The position numbers were made by a program, and so were the translations under genes. Under the pieces are notes generated by a model that searched no databases, was not told the origin of the DNA, and saw nothing but the letters and a program-made list of their open reading frames with translations. A DNA stretch of 42,043 nucleotides from Bacteroidaceae bacterium (GTDB lineage: Bacteria > Bacteroidota > Bacteroidia > Bacteroidales > Bacteroidaceae), in assembly GCA_017468985.1 (NCBI GenBank), contig JAFUHF010000061.1, positions 1-42,043 on the forward strand, written 5' to 3'. This document shows positions 17,043-25,695 of this stretch, in pieces. Within the stretch, counting starts at the first letter, position 1. Every line of letters begins with the position of its first letter.

Positions 17043-17165
17043 TTAATTTTGCTCTTCCAATTCCGAAATCAATCTCTGAATCATTTGACTTTTAATTCCG
17101 CGATGTTGGATGCAATTCATTCTGAACTGATAAAGCAGTTCTCTTTTCTGATCTTTATTATTCAT
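17043..17165 (-). CDS. Small 40-residue protein of unknown function
   Basis: ATG to TAA gives 40 residues, beginning MNNKDQKRELLYQFRMNC and ending LISELEEQN. It is highly charged, predicted helical, and has no membrane segment or signal peptide. I do not recognise the family. The case for a gene is its context: a full consensus promoter ends about 64 bp upstream, an in-frame stop lies between promoter and start, and a strong minus-strand terminator lies about 50 bp downstream, all inside a gap between plus-strand genes. The leader (17166-17222) can form a GGAGG/CCTCC hairpin. The alternative is that the roughly 260-nt transcript is a structured RNA and the frame is incidental. Confidence 0.5.
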   Translation of the reverse strand: MNNKDQKRELLYQFRMNCIQHRGIKSQMIQRLISELEEQN

Positions 17166-17228
17166 CTTTTTAAGTTTTGTGGAGGCTTTCCGCTTTGTGA
17201 CCTCCGATTTATATTCTTTATTTCAGTG

Positions 17229-17259
17229 CAAAATTACGAACATTTTCTTTATCATACAA
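17229..17259 (-). promoter_or_regulatory. Bacteroidetes promoter for the minus-strand mini-gene
   Basis: Read on the minus strand: TTG (17259-17257), a 20-nt spacer and TAATTTTG (17236-17229). This is a perfect consensus. Transcription would begin near 17222 and run left through the 40-codon frame to the terminator at 16991-16958. Confidence 0.75.
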
Positions 17260-17427
17260 GTTTCAGGGGAGTTTTTTTGATTATGTTGTGTTTTTCACGA
17301 TTACAGATTACAATTTATGATGTGTGAAGAAGGCAATAAACGGATTACGGGCGATTTCGAGGTGAAAAGATAATGTATCTCAATTTTTTGTAGTAATTTT
17401 ACTCGCACAATACAAAAAACGACCAAA

Positions 17428-18033
17428 ATGGAAAAACCTTGCATGGCAGTGATAGGCAAGAATGCCTTAGTCAACATAGGATTGAAGTCAATACTGGAGA
17501 AGATGTTTTCTTTTCTTGAAATCAAGACGTTTACTTCAGTAGAAGAATTACTTCAGGATGAAGGTATTTACTACCATTACTTCGTGACAGCCGAATTGTT
17601 GCTGGCCAATCCGGCCTTTTTTGTGAAGAACCACAGAAAAACCATCGTTCTGGCAGAAGAGGATAGTCTGGCTATTCCTGAAGATTTCCATCGCATATAT
17701 ATAAATGTAACGGAATCACGCTTTTTGAAGCAGGTGTTGGAGCTGGAACAGAGATTCCATCACAATTTGGAGCGATTCCCTCAGGACTTGGCTAATATGA
17801 TGCGTGCTAAAGCGCGCGATTCTGTGCTGACACCAAGGGAGATAGAGGTATTGCGATGTGTGGCTAAGGGAATGTCGAGTAAGGAAATCTCAAATGAGTT
17901 GAAGATAAGTTTCTCTACGGTGCTCACTCATCGTAAGAACATCATGGACAAGCTTGATGCCCATTCGGCTACCAAGCTGGTGATCTACGCAGTGCATAAC
18001 GGATATGTAGACGTGGGCGAAATCAGAGGATAG
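17428..18033 (+). CDS. LuxR-type regulator with degenerate receiver domain
   Basis: A 201-residue two-domain transcription factor. The N-terminal 115 residues resemble a response-regulator receiver but lack a convincing phospho-acceptor: where the aspartate is expected the sequence reads HYFVTAELLLANP. The C-terminal LuxR helix-turn-helix is intact (LTPREIEVLRCVAKGMSSKEIS, then VLTHRKNIMDKLDAHS). No histidine kinase gene is adjacent. The gene converges on the second TonB-dependent receptor gene. Control of that receptor or of iron or cofactor uptake is possible but not shown by the sequence. Phosphorylation-independent activity is inferred. Confidence 0.82.
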   Translation: MEKPCMAVIGKNALVNIGLKSILEKMFSFLEIKTFTSVEELLQDEGIYYHYFVTAELLLANPAFFVKNHRKTIVLAEEDSLAIPEDFHRIYINVTESRFLKQVLELEQRFHHNLERFPQDLANMMRAKARDSVLTPREIEVLRCVAKGMSSKEISNELKISFSTVLTHRKNIMDKLDAHSATKLVIYAVHNGYVDVGEIRG

Positions 18034-18066
18034 CGTGACGAGGGAAATCAAGTCCCAGTCTTATGC

Positions 18067-18104
18067 CACATCGCCCAGACTGTTGCAACAGTCTGGGCGA
18101 TGTG
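18067..18104. terminator. 38-bp perfect palindrome between convergent genes
   Basis: A 19-bp arm beginning CACATCGCCCAGACTG is followed, with no spacer, by its exact reverse complement. The palindrome sits between the LuxR-type gene and the 3' end of the TonB-dependent receptor gene. A bidirectional terminator hairpin is the simplest reading, although neither side has a clear T-run. A protein-binding site is also possible. Confidence 0.6.
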
Positions 18105-18124
18105 CTTGTGGTGGAGGAGACGGA

Positions 18125-20569
18125 TCAGAACTTAAAGCTCAGATCGAACCCTATCTGCGTGGGGTAACCCTTCTGATAGTACCCACGATTCATCGTTTCA
18201 AAATAGAAACTCTTGTATTTTGTTTGGGTGATGTTCTTGGCCCAGAGGTTCAGTGCGACCTTCCCGAAGTCGAACTGCACGTGGCTTCCCAGCGTGGCAT
18301 AGAAGTTCTGATAGGCATTATTGGCTTCGGTCCAGTAGATCCGTCCGAACCCATTGGTGTTGACACCAATGGTGACATTTTTCAGGAGCGTATGGTTGAC
18401 GGGCTGCTTGTAGTCTGCGAAAAGCCCCATGTTGTGCTCCGGAATGAATGGCACGCGGTTGTCGGTATAGTCATTGCCATTGCCTTCATCGTACTTGTGG
18501 AAGATGGCGTGAGTATAGCCATAGTTCAGCGTCAATGTTATGCGGTCATTAAAGAGGTGGCTGTTGACCGATGCCTCAAGTCCGCAGCTGTGACTTTCTC
18601 CTGCATTGACCATGATGCGCCCCATTCCGCTGTCGGTAAAGCGCGAAATCTGCTGGTTACGCGTATCAATGAAAAAAGCAGAGAGGTCAACGGTCAGACT
18701 GCGGTCGAAGATATTCAGATGTGTGCCTGCCTCGTAGTTCCAGCAGTATTCAGGTTTATAGGTAAGGGTGGTGCCTACGTCGGGCAAGTGGGTCTCGGGA
18801 ATGCTGGTGTTGATGATATTGATAATGTTATAGAACATGTCACTCATTGCCGGCATGCTTTGGGCATGTTGCGTGAGGACATCAGTAACGTATTGCTTCG
18901 TTACTTTTGTCATATCGGCTTGCAGTGCCGTGCGCATCACGTCAGAGAACATTTGTATGTTATATCCGCCGGAGCGATGCCCTTGTGCTACGCAGGCATA
19001 GAGATTTCCCTTATTGTCGTTCAGGTTATAGGTGATGGCCATCTTGGGAAGCAGACGGGTATATTTGTTGCTCACTTTTCCTCCGAGCGTTGGAGTGGCT
19101 GTGAGGTCGGAAGCTTCGTGTCGTCCCATGTTATAATCATAGCTGTAGTTTACGGGCAGGCCTCCACCCATGTAGTTCATAGTTTGATGTTCATGGTCCA
19201 GACGCATCCCGAGGGTGAGCGAGGTTTGCGGCAGGATGTCGTGAAGGGTGCCTTGTGCAAAAAGGGCTCCGTTCAGAACGGGAGTGCGAAAGCGGCTGTA
19301 GATGGGAAGGGTGGGGTCGGTCAATACCAGGCTTTGAGTCATCGTGCTCGATATGCTCCTTCCGCCTACATTCATGGTGTAGTTAACGTCGGGCAGAACA
19401 CGGGCAAATATGCCGTTTAGCATGCTGATGCCGTCATCGTAGAAGGTGACCGGAGCTTCGGTGCGCAGATTTTGCCACATTCCAAAGGCTCCGCCTGCCC
19501 ATTCCAAGCGTTTTCCGGGCTTGCTTTTCAGCACGATTTCTTCTGTCAAGGCATGCGACTTCTGTTTCTGTTCCAGCGTGTAGAAATCCTGATAGATAAA
19601 GTCCTGATCCATCAGCAGCCGGTCGTTCAGGTATTGATAGCTCGTGATGGACGATACGGTAAAGTGCTTGGCACCATATTCTGCCAGAAATCCAGAGCTG
19701 AGATTGCTGCGGCGATACTTGCTTTCTCGGTTGGCCGTAATGTGGTCAACGATCTGGGGCATGCTTTCCGTGCCGGTCAGGCTGCCACTATAGAAATAGG
19801 GGTAGGTGTTTTGGTCAGTGTAGTCGAAGGTTGTGCTGAAATCAAACTTCCAAGGGCCTTCCGGTTGGTAAACCAGTCGCAGTTTTCCACCGATATCATT
19901 GCCTCCGCCCACTTTCTTGCCCAGAGTGTCGTTGCGATATATACCATTATTATATTTATAGTATCCTCCGGCCGAAATGCCCAGAGTGTTTGCTATCTTC
20001 TGATGGGTAAATGCTGAGAGGTATGCACCGTCATCGCGCGACGATGCCCCGGTTCTGATTTCGGTGCCCTGTTTTAGGAGGGGGTTGTCCGTATAGATCC
20101 TCACAATACCGCCCATGGCGTTGCGTCCATAGAGCGTGCCTTGCGGACCACGCAGTACATCAATGCGGTTGATGCCAAAGAGGGGGGTGTTGTAGGTGCT
20201 CTTGTCTGCTACGGGAATGTTGTCTACGTAGAGTGCCACGGCCGGAGTGTTGATTCTCGATCCTACGCCGCGAATGTAGATGGCCGACGTTTGGGCCGAA
20301 CCATAGTTGGGCATGAAGAAGTTTGGTGCATAGCCCGACAGATTACTCATGCCCGTTGTGCCCTCGCTCTGCAGGATTTGCTCTGAGAACAGTGACACCG
20401 AGGTGGCCGTCTGCCTGAGATGCAAGTTCTCCTTTAGCGGTGCCACCACCACTACTTCTTCTATGTCTACCGTATGCGAGGAGTCCGCCGGCATAATGAC
20501 ACTTTTGGTTTCTGCTTTTGCTTGCATGCTAATGGTCGCCAGGAGTGTGGCGAAAGCTAAGATCTTCAT
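18125..20569 (-). CDS. TonB-dependent receptor (siderophore/cobalamin-type layout)
   Basis: An 814-residue outer-membrane transporter. A signal peptide (ILAFATLLATISMQAKA) is followed by a TonB-box-like stretch DIEEVVVVAPL. The plug includes AIYIRGVGSRINTPAVALYV and the hallmark RIDVLRGPQGTLYGRNAMGG. The beta-barrel ends in GFDLSFKF with a terminal phenylalanine. It lacks the carboxypeptidase-like N-terminal domain of the first receptor and resembles proteobacterial siderophore or micronutrient receptors. The ligand cannot be read. I start at MKILAF, directly downstream of a consensus promoter; the longer frame would run through that promoter. Its 3' end faces the LuxR-type gene across a perfect palindrome. 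Confidence 0.92.
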   Translation of the reverse strand: MKILAFATLLATISMQAKAETKSVIMPADSSHTVDIEEVVVVAPLKENLHLRQTATSVSLFSEQILQSEGTTGMSNLSGYAPNFFMPNYGSAQTSAIYIRGVGSRINTPAVALYVDNIPVADKSTYNTPLFGINRIDVLRGPQGTLYGRNAMGGIVRIYTDNPLLKQGTEIRTGASSRDDGAYLSAFTHQKIANTLGISAGGYYKYNNGIYRNDTLGKKVGGGNDIGGKLRLVYQPEGPWKFDFSTTFDYTDQNTYPYFYSGSLTGTESMPQIVDHITANRESKYRRSNLSSGFLAEYGAKHFTVSSITSYQYLNDRLLMDQDFIYQDFYTLEQKQKSHALTEEIVLKSKPGKRLEWAGGAFGMWQNLRTEAPVTFYDDGISMLNGIFARVLPDVNYTMNVGGRSISSTMTQSLVLTDPTLPIYSRFRTPVLNGALFAQGTLHDILPQTSLTLGMRLDHEHQTMNYMGGGLPVNYSYDYNMGRHEASDLTATPTLGGKVSNKYTRLLPKMAITYNLNDNKGNLYACVAQGHRSGGYNIQMFSDVMRTALQADMTKVTKQYVTDVLTQHAQSMPAMSDMFYNIINIINTSIPETHLPDVGTTLTYKPEYCWNYEAGTHLNIFDRSLTVDLSAFFIDTRNQQISRFTDSGMGRIMVNAGESHSCGLEASVNSHLFNDRITLTLNYGYTHAIFHKYDEGNGNDYTDNRVPFIPEHNMGLFADYKQPVNHTLLKNVTIGVNTNGFGRIYWTEANNAYQNFYATLGSHVQFDFGKVALNLWAKNITQTKYKSFYFETMNRGYYQKGYPTQIGFDLSFKF

Positions 20570-20607
20570 TTTTTTCGGATTGTTATTTTGTTGATTTTTG
20601 TTGCTTG

Positions 20608-20638
20608 CAAAATTACGCCTTTTGCCGATTCCCCACAA
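20608..20638 (-). promoter_or_regulatory. Bacteroidetes promoter of the second TonB-dependent receptor
   Basis: On the minus strand: TTG (20638-20636), a 20-nt spacer and TAATTTTG (20615-20608). It is a full consensus match, with the start codon 39 bp downstream. Confidence 0.75.
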
Positions 20639-20844
20639 TCCCTATTATCTATGAAATTTCTAATGGCTTGGTACAGAGTATTCTTATGTTAAGTTAATTC
20701 TCCCATCTTTCCTACCTAACTTTTGGGGGAAGCCTGAATTCTCTGCTATTGAAAGGTGCAATAATGAAGATGGAGCAGTGATTTGCTAAAAACGATTGCG
20801 GAATGGCCTGCGGTCGGTTTAAAATGGTTAACTTTGCTGAGATT

Positions 20845-22689
20845 ATGGACAGAAAACTTTTGCTTGATGCGCTGAAAAGGTATTTCGGTTTCGACAGCTT
20901 CCGTCGTGGACAGGAAGGCATCATATCCCATGTGCTTTCCGGTCAGGATTGCTTGGTGTTGATGCCCACCGGCGGAGGCAAGAGCTTGTGCTATCAGCTT
21001 CCGGCCATTCTGATGGACGGGCTTACGGTGGTGGTTTCGCCCTTGATTTCGCTCATGAAGGACCAAGTAGATGCTTTGCGTGCATCGGGCATTCCGGCTG
21101 CGTCGCTCAACAGCTCCCTTTCCGACAATGAGCAACTCTCCGTGGTGCGCGATTGCGTTTCGGGTAGGGTGAAGTTGCTCTATATGTCACCAGAAAGCGT
21201 ACTGGCGCGCATGGCCTACTTGCTCCATGACGTTAAGCTGAGCCTTTTTGCCATTGATGAGGCGCACTGTGTGAGTCAGTGGGGCCACGACTTTAGGCCT
21301 GAGTATACTCAACTAAGTCGTTTGCGCGAGGAGTTTCCGGAGGTGCCAATGATGGCACTCACTGCTACTGCCGACAAGGTGACCCGTATCGACATGCTCC
21401 AGCACTTGGGGCTTCGTTCTCCCAAGGTGTTCATTTCCAGTTTCGATCGCCCTAATCTCAGTCTGGCCGTGGTGCAGGGCCTGCCTAAGAAGGCGAAAGA
21501 CAAAATGATGCTGGCATTCATTAAGGAACATCAGGGTCAGAGCGGCATCGTTTATTGCCTGAGTCGCAAAACGGCAGAGAGCGTCACCCATACGCTTGCG
21601 GCCTATGGCATTGCCGCGCTGGCCTACCATGCCGGCTTGGCTCCTGAGGTGAGAAACAGCGTGCAGGAGGCTTTTGTTCACGACCGTGTGCAGGTGGTCT
21701 GTGCCACAATCGCTTTCGGTATGGGCATTGACAAGAGCAACATCCGCTGGGTTCTGCATTACAATATGCCCAAGAGTATCGAAAACTTCTATCAGGAAAT
21801 AGGCAGGGCTGGACGCGACGGATTGCCGGCCAATACGCTCATGTTCTATAGTTATGCCGACGTGGTGCAGCTCAGCAGTTTTGCGCAGCAGAGCGGTCAG
21901 CGCGATATTAATAAGGAGAAACTCAAGCGCATGCAGGAATATGCCGAGGCCACGGTGTGTCGCCGACGCATTTTGCTCAACTATTTTGGCGAATCATCCG
22001 ACAGGAGCTGCCATAACTGCGATGTGTGCCATCATCCACCCCGGGTTTTTGATGGTACGATTGAGGTGCAAAAGGCACTTAGTGCCCTCATGAGGGCAAG
22101 GGAAACCGTGGGATTCAGGACGCTGGCCGATATTTTGCGTGGCACCTATTCGGCAGAAGTTAAACTGCGGCATTACGATCAGCTCAAGACTTTCGGTGCA
22201 GGACGCGCCATTCCTCCGCGTGTATGGAACGCTTATCTGTTGCAGATGTTGCAAATGGGCCTTGTAGAAATTGCTTATAATGAAGAAAATCATCTGAAGA
22301 TTACGCACCAGGGGCGCGAAGTGCTCTTTGGAGCACGAACGGTTTTGCTCACCGTGGTAGACGATGAGCAGGAATGGCCCATGGCAAATTCTCAGCCCAA
22401 ACAGCGGCGTTCGCGCTCGCGAGAATTGTTTGCCATCTTGGACGAAACTAACGAAGGTGCTGAGGATAAGGAATTGTTCGAAGAACTGCGGATGCTTCGC
22501 CATAAGGTGGCCGATAGGCAGGGCTTTCCTCCCTACATTGTGTTTTCAGACAAGGCTCTGCACGAAATGGCCCGTATCAAACCCCTCTCCGTTGAGGCTT
22601 TTGGCAATGTGCCCGGCGTGGGAGAATTCAAAAAGCAGCAGTATGGTATGGAGTTTGTGGCCACCATACGCCGTTTCTATAAGAAATAA
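20845..22689 (+). CDS. recQ: ATP-dependent DNA helicase RecQ
   Basis: A 614-residue 3'-5' DNA helicase for recombination and fork repair. Motifs run in order: Walker A PTGGGKS (41-47), LISLMKDQV, DEAH (138-141) in FAIDEAHCVSQWGHDFRPEY, motif V/VI around ATIAFGMGID and QEIGRAGRDG. A zinc-binding part follows with CHNCDVC, then the RQC winged helix, then an HRDC domain near the end (HKVADRQGFPPYIVFSDKAL). I start at MDRKLLLDALKRYFGFDSFR, where family similarity begins. A TAACTTTG box at 20829-20836 would place a transcription start almost at the ATG. Function is secure. Confidence 0.95.
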   Translation: MDRKLLLDALKRYFGFDSFRRGQEGIISHVLSGQDCLVLMPTGGGKSLCYQLPAILMDGLTVVVSPLISLMKDQVDALRASGIPAASLNSSLSDNEQLSVVRDCVSGRVKLLYMSPESVLARMAYLLHDVKLSLFAIDEAHCVSQWGHDFRPEYTQLSRLREEFPEVPMMALTATADKVTRIDMLQHLGLRSPKVFISSFDRPNLSLAVVQGLPKKAKDKMMLAFIKEHQGQSGIVYCLSRKTAESVTHTLAAYGIAALAYHAGLAPEVRNSVQEAFVHDRVQVVCATIAFGMGIDKSNIRWVLHYNMPKSIENFYQEIGRAGRDGLPANTLMFYSYADVVQLSSFAQQSGQRDINKEKLKRMQEYAEATVCRRRILLNYFGESSDRSCHNCDVCHHPPRVFDGTIEVQKALSALMRARETVGFRTLADILRGTYSAEVKLRHYDQLKTFGAGRAIPPRVWNAYLLQMLQMGLVEIAYNEENHLKITHQGREVLFGARTVLLTVVDDEQEWPMANSQPKQRRSRSRELFAILDETNEGAEDKELFEELRMLRHKVADRQGFPPYIVFSDKALHEMARIKPLSVEAFGNVPGVGEFKKQQYGMEFVATIRRFYKK

Positions 22690-22911
22690 GTTTTACTCCA
22701 GAGTAATTGTTCCCATCTGGGTTTAAAGCATAGAAAATCGTCTAACCTTAGTCAAGGTGTTCTTTGGCAAGGCATTCATAATGAACGAAAAGCATATAGA
22801 AGGATGGAGACATTTCAGCATCAGAATGATTACTCCTTTCCATAGTGATAATGCAGGCTTCCTCTACATGGCATTATGCAGAAAGCATGAGGGGACAATG
22901 GACTGTTGAAG

Positions 22912-23664
22912 TTATGCCTTCTTAGAACTTAGCCAGTTAAATAAGAGCAGAATCAGATTGTTGCGGCCTCTGTCCGAAACTTTATGCGTGGGGAAGTTCA
23001 TACGCAGGCCGCCAGAAATGGCCGTGCGGCGCGAATGGTCCTGAATGGTGTAGGTGGAACCTTGGTGTGGGCCGCTGAGCAGGGTGAGCGTGGCAGTTTG
23101 TTTGCCGTAAAGCCCCCATCGGTAATCGGCAGAGATGTTGAGCGAAAGGCTGCTGATCAGGCGGATGTCTATTCCAATGGCTGGAGAAAGGGTAAGGGCC
23201 GGACAGTGGAATTCGTAGTCAACGGTACTCATGGCGGTGACGCCTTCGCTCAGCATGCATTGTTTCTTTCCCTGAGAATGACCCCAATGGAGCACGTTGG
23301 TAAGCAAGGAGGCTTCAACGTAGGGTTGAATCACCCATTTTCGGGGACACAGGTAGTACTTTGCGCCGCCTTGCAGTCCTGTCATGTTGTAGCGAATCAG
23401 GCCTATGCCGCTGTCGTAGTTGGTAAAAAGGCCGTTCTGTTCTAAATATCCTCCACCGCTCAGTGCCAGATGGGAGGTGAGGAAGTAGTCGCCTTTCAGT
23501 GAGAAGAGGTTGCCTTCATTGTTGCTGACTTCGTAGCTTCCACCACTTTCCATTGACGTTTGACCAATGTTGGCCTGAACGGCCCAGCGGCTTTCTGACT
23601 GCGCACTTAAGGTGAGGGCAAGAAGGGATAGTAAAGATAGGCTGATGTAACGTAACAATTTCAT
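22912..23664 (-). CDS. Predicted outer-membrane beta-barrel protein
   Basis: A 250-residue exported protein of unknown function. The signal peptide is clear (LLRYISLSLLSLLALTLSAQ). The mature part alternates short amphipathic strands rich in Gly, Tyr and Ser (LFSLKGDYFLTSHLALSGGGYL, then NISADYRWGLYG), typical of small OmpA/OmpW-like barrels. Two short segments, SEGVTAMSTVDYEFH and SGPHQGSTYTIQDH, could be extracellular loops. It is downstream of trpB2 in the same direction with 96 bp between. I start at MKLLRY to give the signal peptide. Confidence 0.65.
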   Translation of the reverse strand: MKLLRYISLSLLSLLALTLSAQSESRWAVQANIGQTSMESGGSYEVSNNEGNLFSLKGDYFLTSHLALSGGGYLEQNGLFTNYDSGIGLIRYNMTGLQGGAKYYLCPRKWVIQPYVEASLLTNVLHWGHSQGKKQCMLSEGVTAMSTVDYEFHCPALTLSPAIGIDIRLISSLSLNISADYRWGLYGKQTATLTLLSGPHQGSTYTIQDHSRRTAISGGLRMNFPTHKVSDRGRNNLILLLFNWLSSKKA

Positions 23665-23760
23665 AAGAGGAGGGGGAGGAAAAATCTGGCTCCGGCTAAC
23701 GTCTGTCCGGAATGGTTCAGCATTCGGGCAGCAATTGGTCGGAGCCAAAGTGATGGTTTT

Positions 23761-25131
23761 TTATGGCTGCAAGGGTTCTACCTGAGCCAGATACTTTTCG
23801 AGTTCAGCATTGCTTGGAACGTAGTCCTGCAAGTCGTTGGACAGATAGCGATCATAGCTGGCTAAGTCAATGAGGCCGTGACCGCTAAGGTTGAAGAGCA
23901 GTACCTGCTGCTTCCCTTCGGCCTTACACTTCAGGGCTTCATGAATGGTGGCGGCAATGGCATGGCAGCTCTCGGGAGCAGGAATGATGCCTTCGCTCTT
24001 AGCGAAAAGCACACCGGCCTTGAAGGATTCCGTCTGGTCAATGTCTACTCCTTTCAGGTAACCATCCTTCAGCAGCTGGCTGAGGATTACGCCTGCACCA
24101 TGATAGCGCAGACCTCCTGCATGGATGCTGGCCGGCTGGAAGTTGTGGCCCAGTGTATACATGGGCAGCAGTGGGGTGTAGCCGGTTTCGTCGCCAAAGT
24201 CGTATTCAAACTTTCCGCGTGTGAGCTTGGGGCATGAGCTGGGCTCTGCGGCAATGAACTCTGTGTTCTTTCCTTCCAGAATGTTATGACGCATGAAGGG
24301 GAAGGCAATGCCGCCAAAGTTGGAGCCTCCGCCAAAGCAGGCAATCACCTTGTCGGGATATTCGCCGGTCATCTCCATTTGCTTCTCAGCTTCCAAACCT
24401 ATTACGGTCTGGTGAAGGCTCACGTGATTCAATACGGAACCTAACGTGTAGCGGCAGTTCTTGGTCTGTGTAGCCAGTTCTATGGCTTCGCTGATGGCGG
24501 TACCGAGTGAGCCGTTGTTGCTGGGGTCGGCCGTAAGGATGTCCTTTCCTGCGCGTGTGCTCATTGAGGGACTTGGCGTTACCTGCGCACCGAACACATG
24601 CATCATGGAGCGTCGGTAAGGCTTTTGCTCGTAGCTGATCTTTACCATGTAGACGGCGGCATCAATGCCAAACTGGCTGCAAGCATAGCTCAGGGCTGTA
24701 CCCCACTGGCCTGCGCCGGTTTCGGTGGTAATGTTTGTGATGCCCTGTTCCTTGCAGTAGTACACCTGTGCCATTGCGCTGTTCAGTTTGTGGCTGCCTA
24801 CGGGGCTCACGCTTTCGTTCTTGAAGTAGATGTGGGCAGGAGTGTCGAGGGCTTTCTCTAAACCGTAGGCACGCACCAGTGGTGTGCAGCGCCAGTTCTT
24901 GTAGCGTTCGCGCACGGGCTCAGGAATGTCAATCCAGGCATCCGTCTGGTTGAGCTCCTGTTTGGAACACTCTTCGCAGAAGATGGGGAAAAGATCTTCA
25001 GCCTTCAGTGGCTGCTTTGTGGCAGGATGCAGGAAGGGAAGAGGTTTGTTTACCATGTCGGCCTGGATGTTGTACCACTGTGTGGGGACTTTACTGTCAG
25101 GCAGAACGTACTTTTTGATTTTTTCGCTCAT
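23761..25131 (-). CDS. TrpB2-type tryptophan synthase beta subunit
   Basis: A 456-residue PLP enzyme that joins indole and serine to make tryptophan, and in relatives works without TrpA. The PLP lysine is K115 in SVSPVGSHKLNSA. The catalytic region TETGAGQWGTALSYA and the phosphate-binding CFGGGSNFGG are present, and the terminal domain has FNLSGHGLIDL. The N-terminal extension and length of about 450 residues mark the TrpB2 group rather than TrpB1 (about 400). No other trp genes are adjacent, so it may salvage indole. Confidence 0.93.
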   Translation of the reverse strand: MSEKIKKYVLPDSKVPTQWYNIQADMVNKPLPFLHPATKQPLKAEDLFPIFCEECSKQELNQTDAWIDIPEPVRERYKNWRCTPLVRAYGLEKALDTPAHIYFKNESVSPVGSHKLNSAMAQVYYCKEQGITNITTETGAGQWGTALSYACSQFGIDAAVYMVKISYEQKPYRRSMMHVFGAQVTPSPSMSTRAGKDILTADPSNNGSLGTAISEAIELATQTKNCRYTLGSVLNHVSLHQTVIGLEAEKQMEMTGEYPDKVIACFGGGSNFGGIAFPFMRHNILEGKNTEFIAAEPSSCPKLTRGKFEYDFGDETGYTPLLPMYTLGHNFQPASIHAGGLRYHGAGVILSQLLKDGYLKGVDIDQTESFKAGVLFAKSEGIIPAPESCHAIAATIHEALKCKAEGKQQVLLFNLSGHGLIDLASYDRYLSNDLQDYVPSNAELEKYLAQVEPLQP

Positions 25132-25257
25132 AGGGCAATGATGTTTAAAAGTGTTGATAAGAATACTTTCATTTGCGAAGTTATGAAAAAATAGTCAATC
25201 GTTCTTCTTCTTTCCTGAAATCTTTGTCACTTTGCCGGAGTTTCACGTCTTTTTTCT

Positions 25258-25265
25258 TAATTTTG
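25258..25265 (+). promoter_or_regulatory. Partial Bacteroidetes promoter before the small envelope gene
   Basis: TAATTTTG fits the -7 box, 20 bp before the ATG. TTTG at 25231-25234 is a candidate -33 element, but with a 23-nt spacer, slightly long. Confidence 0.4.
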
Positions 25266-25285
25266 TAGCGAATATTGCTGAGAAT

Positions 25286-25675
25286 ATGTCGAAACGCAAA
25301 GGAAAAGGTCCTGTTGCAGTTGCTGCTGTGCTAATGATCATTGTTGGTTTTGCACTGGCTTATTGGTGTTCTTCGTGGAAAGAACGTGCCCAAAGCCACG
25401 GCACAGAGATTGTGCGGAAAATTGAGGCTTACTCGGTTCAGCATGGCGAACTGCCCTCGGATCTTTCAGCGATAGGGCTAAAACGGTCAGGAGGTGAAGG
25501 CGAGGCTTATCGCTACAAAGGACGGAATTATGTTTATACGCCTTACCTGAGCGGACGTTTCCTTTTGGAATTCTCACTGGGCAATGATAAGAAAATGGGC
25601 TATGTTTCCCAATATCAGACGTGGACCACACAATACTACGTTGATGCCAAAACGGGAGCGACACTGCCGTGGTAA
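25286..25675 (+). CDS. Small membrane-anchored protein of unknown function
   Basis: A 129-residue protein with a positively charged N-terminus (MSKRKGKG) and one membrane segment at about 9-27. The rest lies outside, with KIEAYSVQHGELPSDLSAIG followed by an aromatic, strand-rich part ending TGATLPW. The order of an N-terminal helix, then IEAY-x5-GELP-x2-L, recalls the layout of pseudopilin-type proteins. There is no prepilin peptidase motif, so this is only a resemblance. The next gene starts about 20 bp downstream and may be co-transcribed. I do not recognise a named family. Confidence 0.65.
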   Translation: MSKRKGKGPVAVAAVLMIIVGFALAYWCSSWKERAQSHGTEIVRKIEAYSVQHGELPSDLSAIGLKRSGGEGEAYRYKGRNYVYTPYLSGRFLLEFSLGNDKKMGYVSQYQTWTTQYYVDAKTGATLPW

Positions 25676-25695
25676 TAATGATAAAATGTAGCAAG

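Noticed and set aside
17049-17327. Plus-strand 92-codon hydrophobic frame
   Set aside because: It is the antisense of the minus-strand promoter and mini-gene and has no start-site support. The minus-strand reading has promoter and terminator evidence.
18035-19420. Plus-strand open frame of 461 codons
   Set aside because: Antisense to the TonB-dependent receptor gene, and starting across the palindrome. No family features.
22781-22909. Plus-strand frame of 42 residues between recQ and the outer-membrane protein gene
   Set aside because: No promoter, family or terminator evidence; the composition does not suggest a real protein. Left out, but it would be a candidate if transcription were found.
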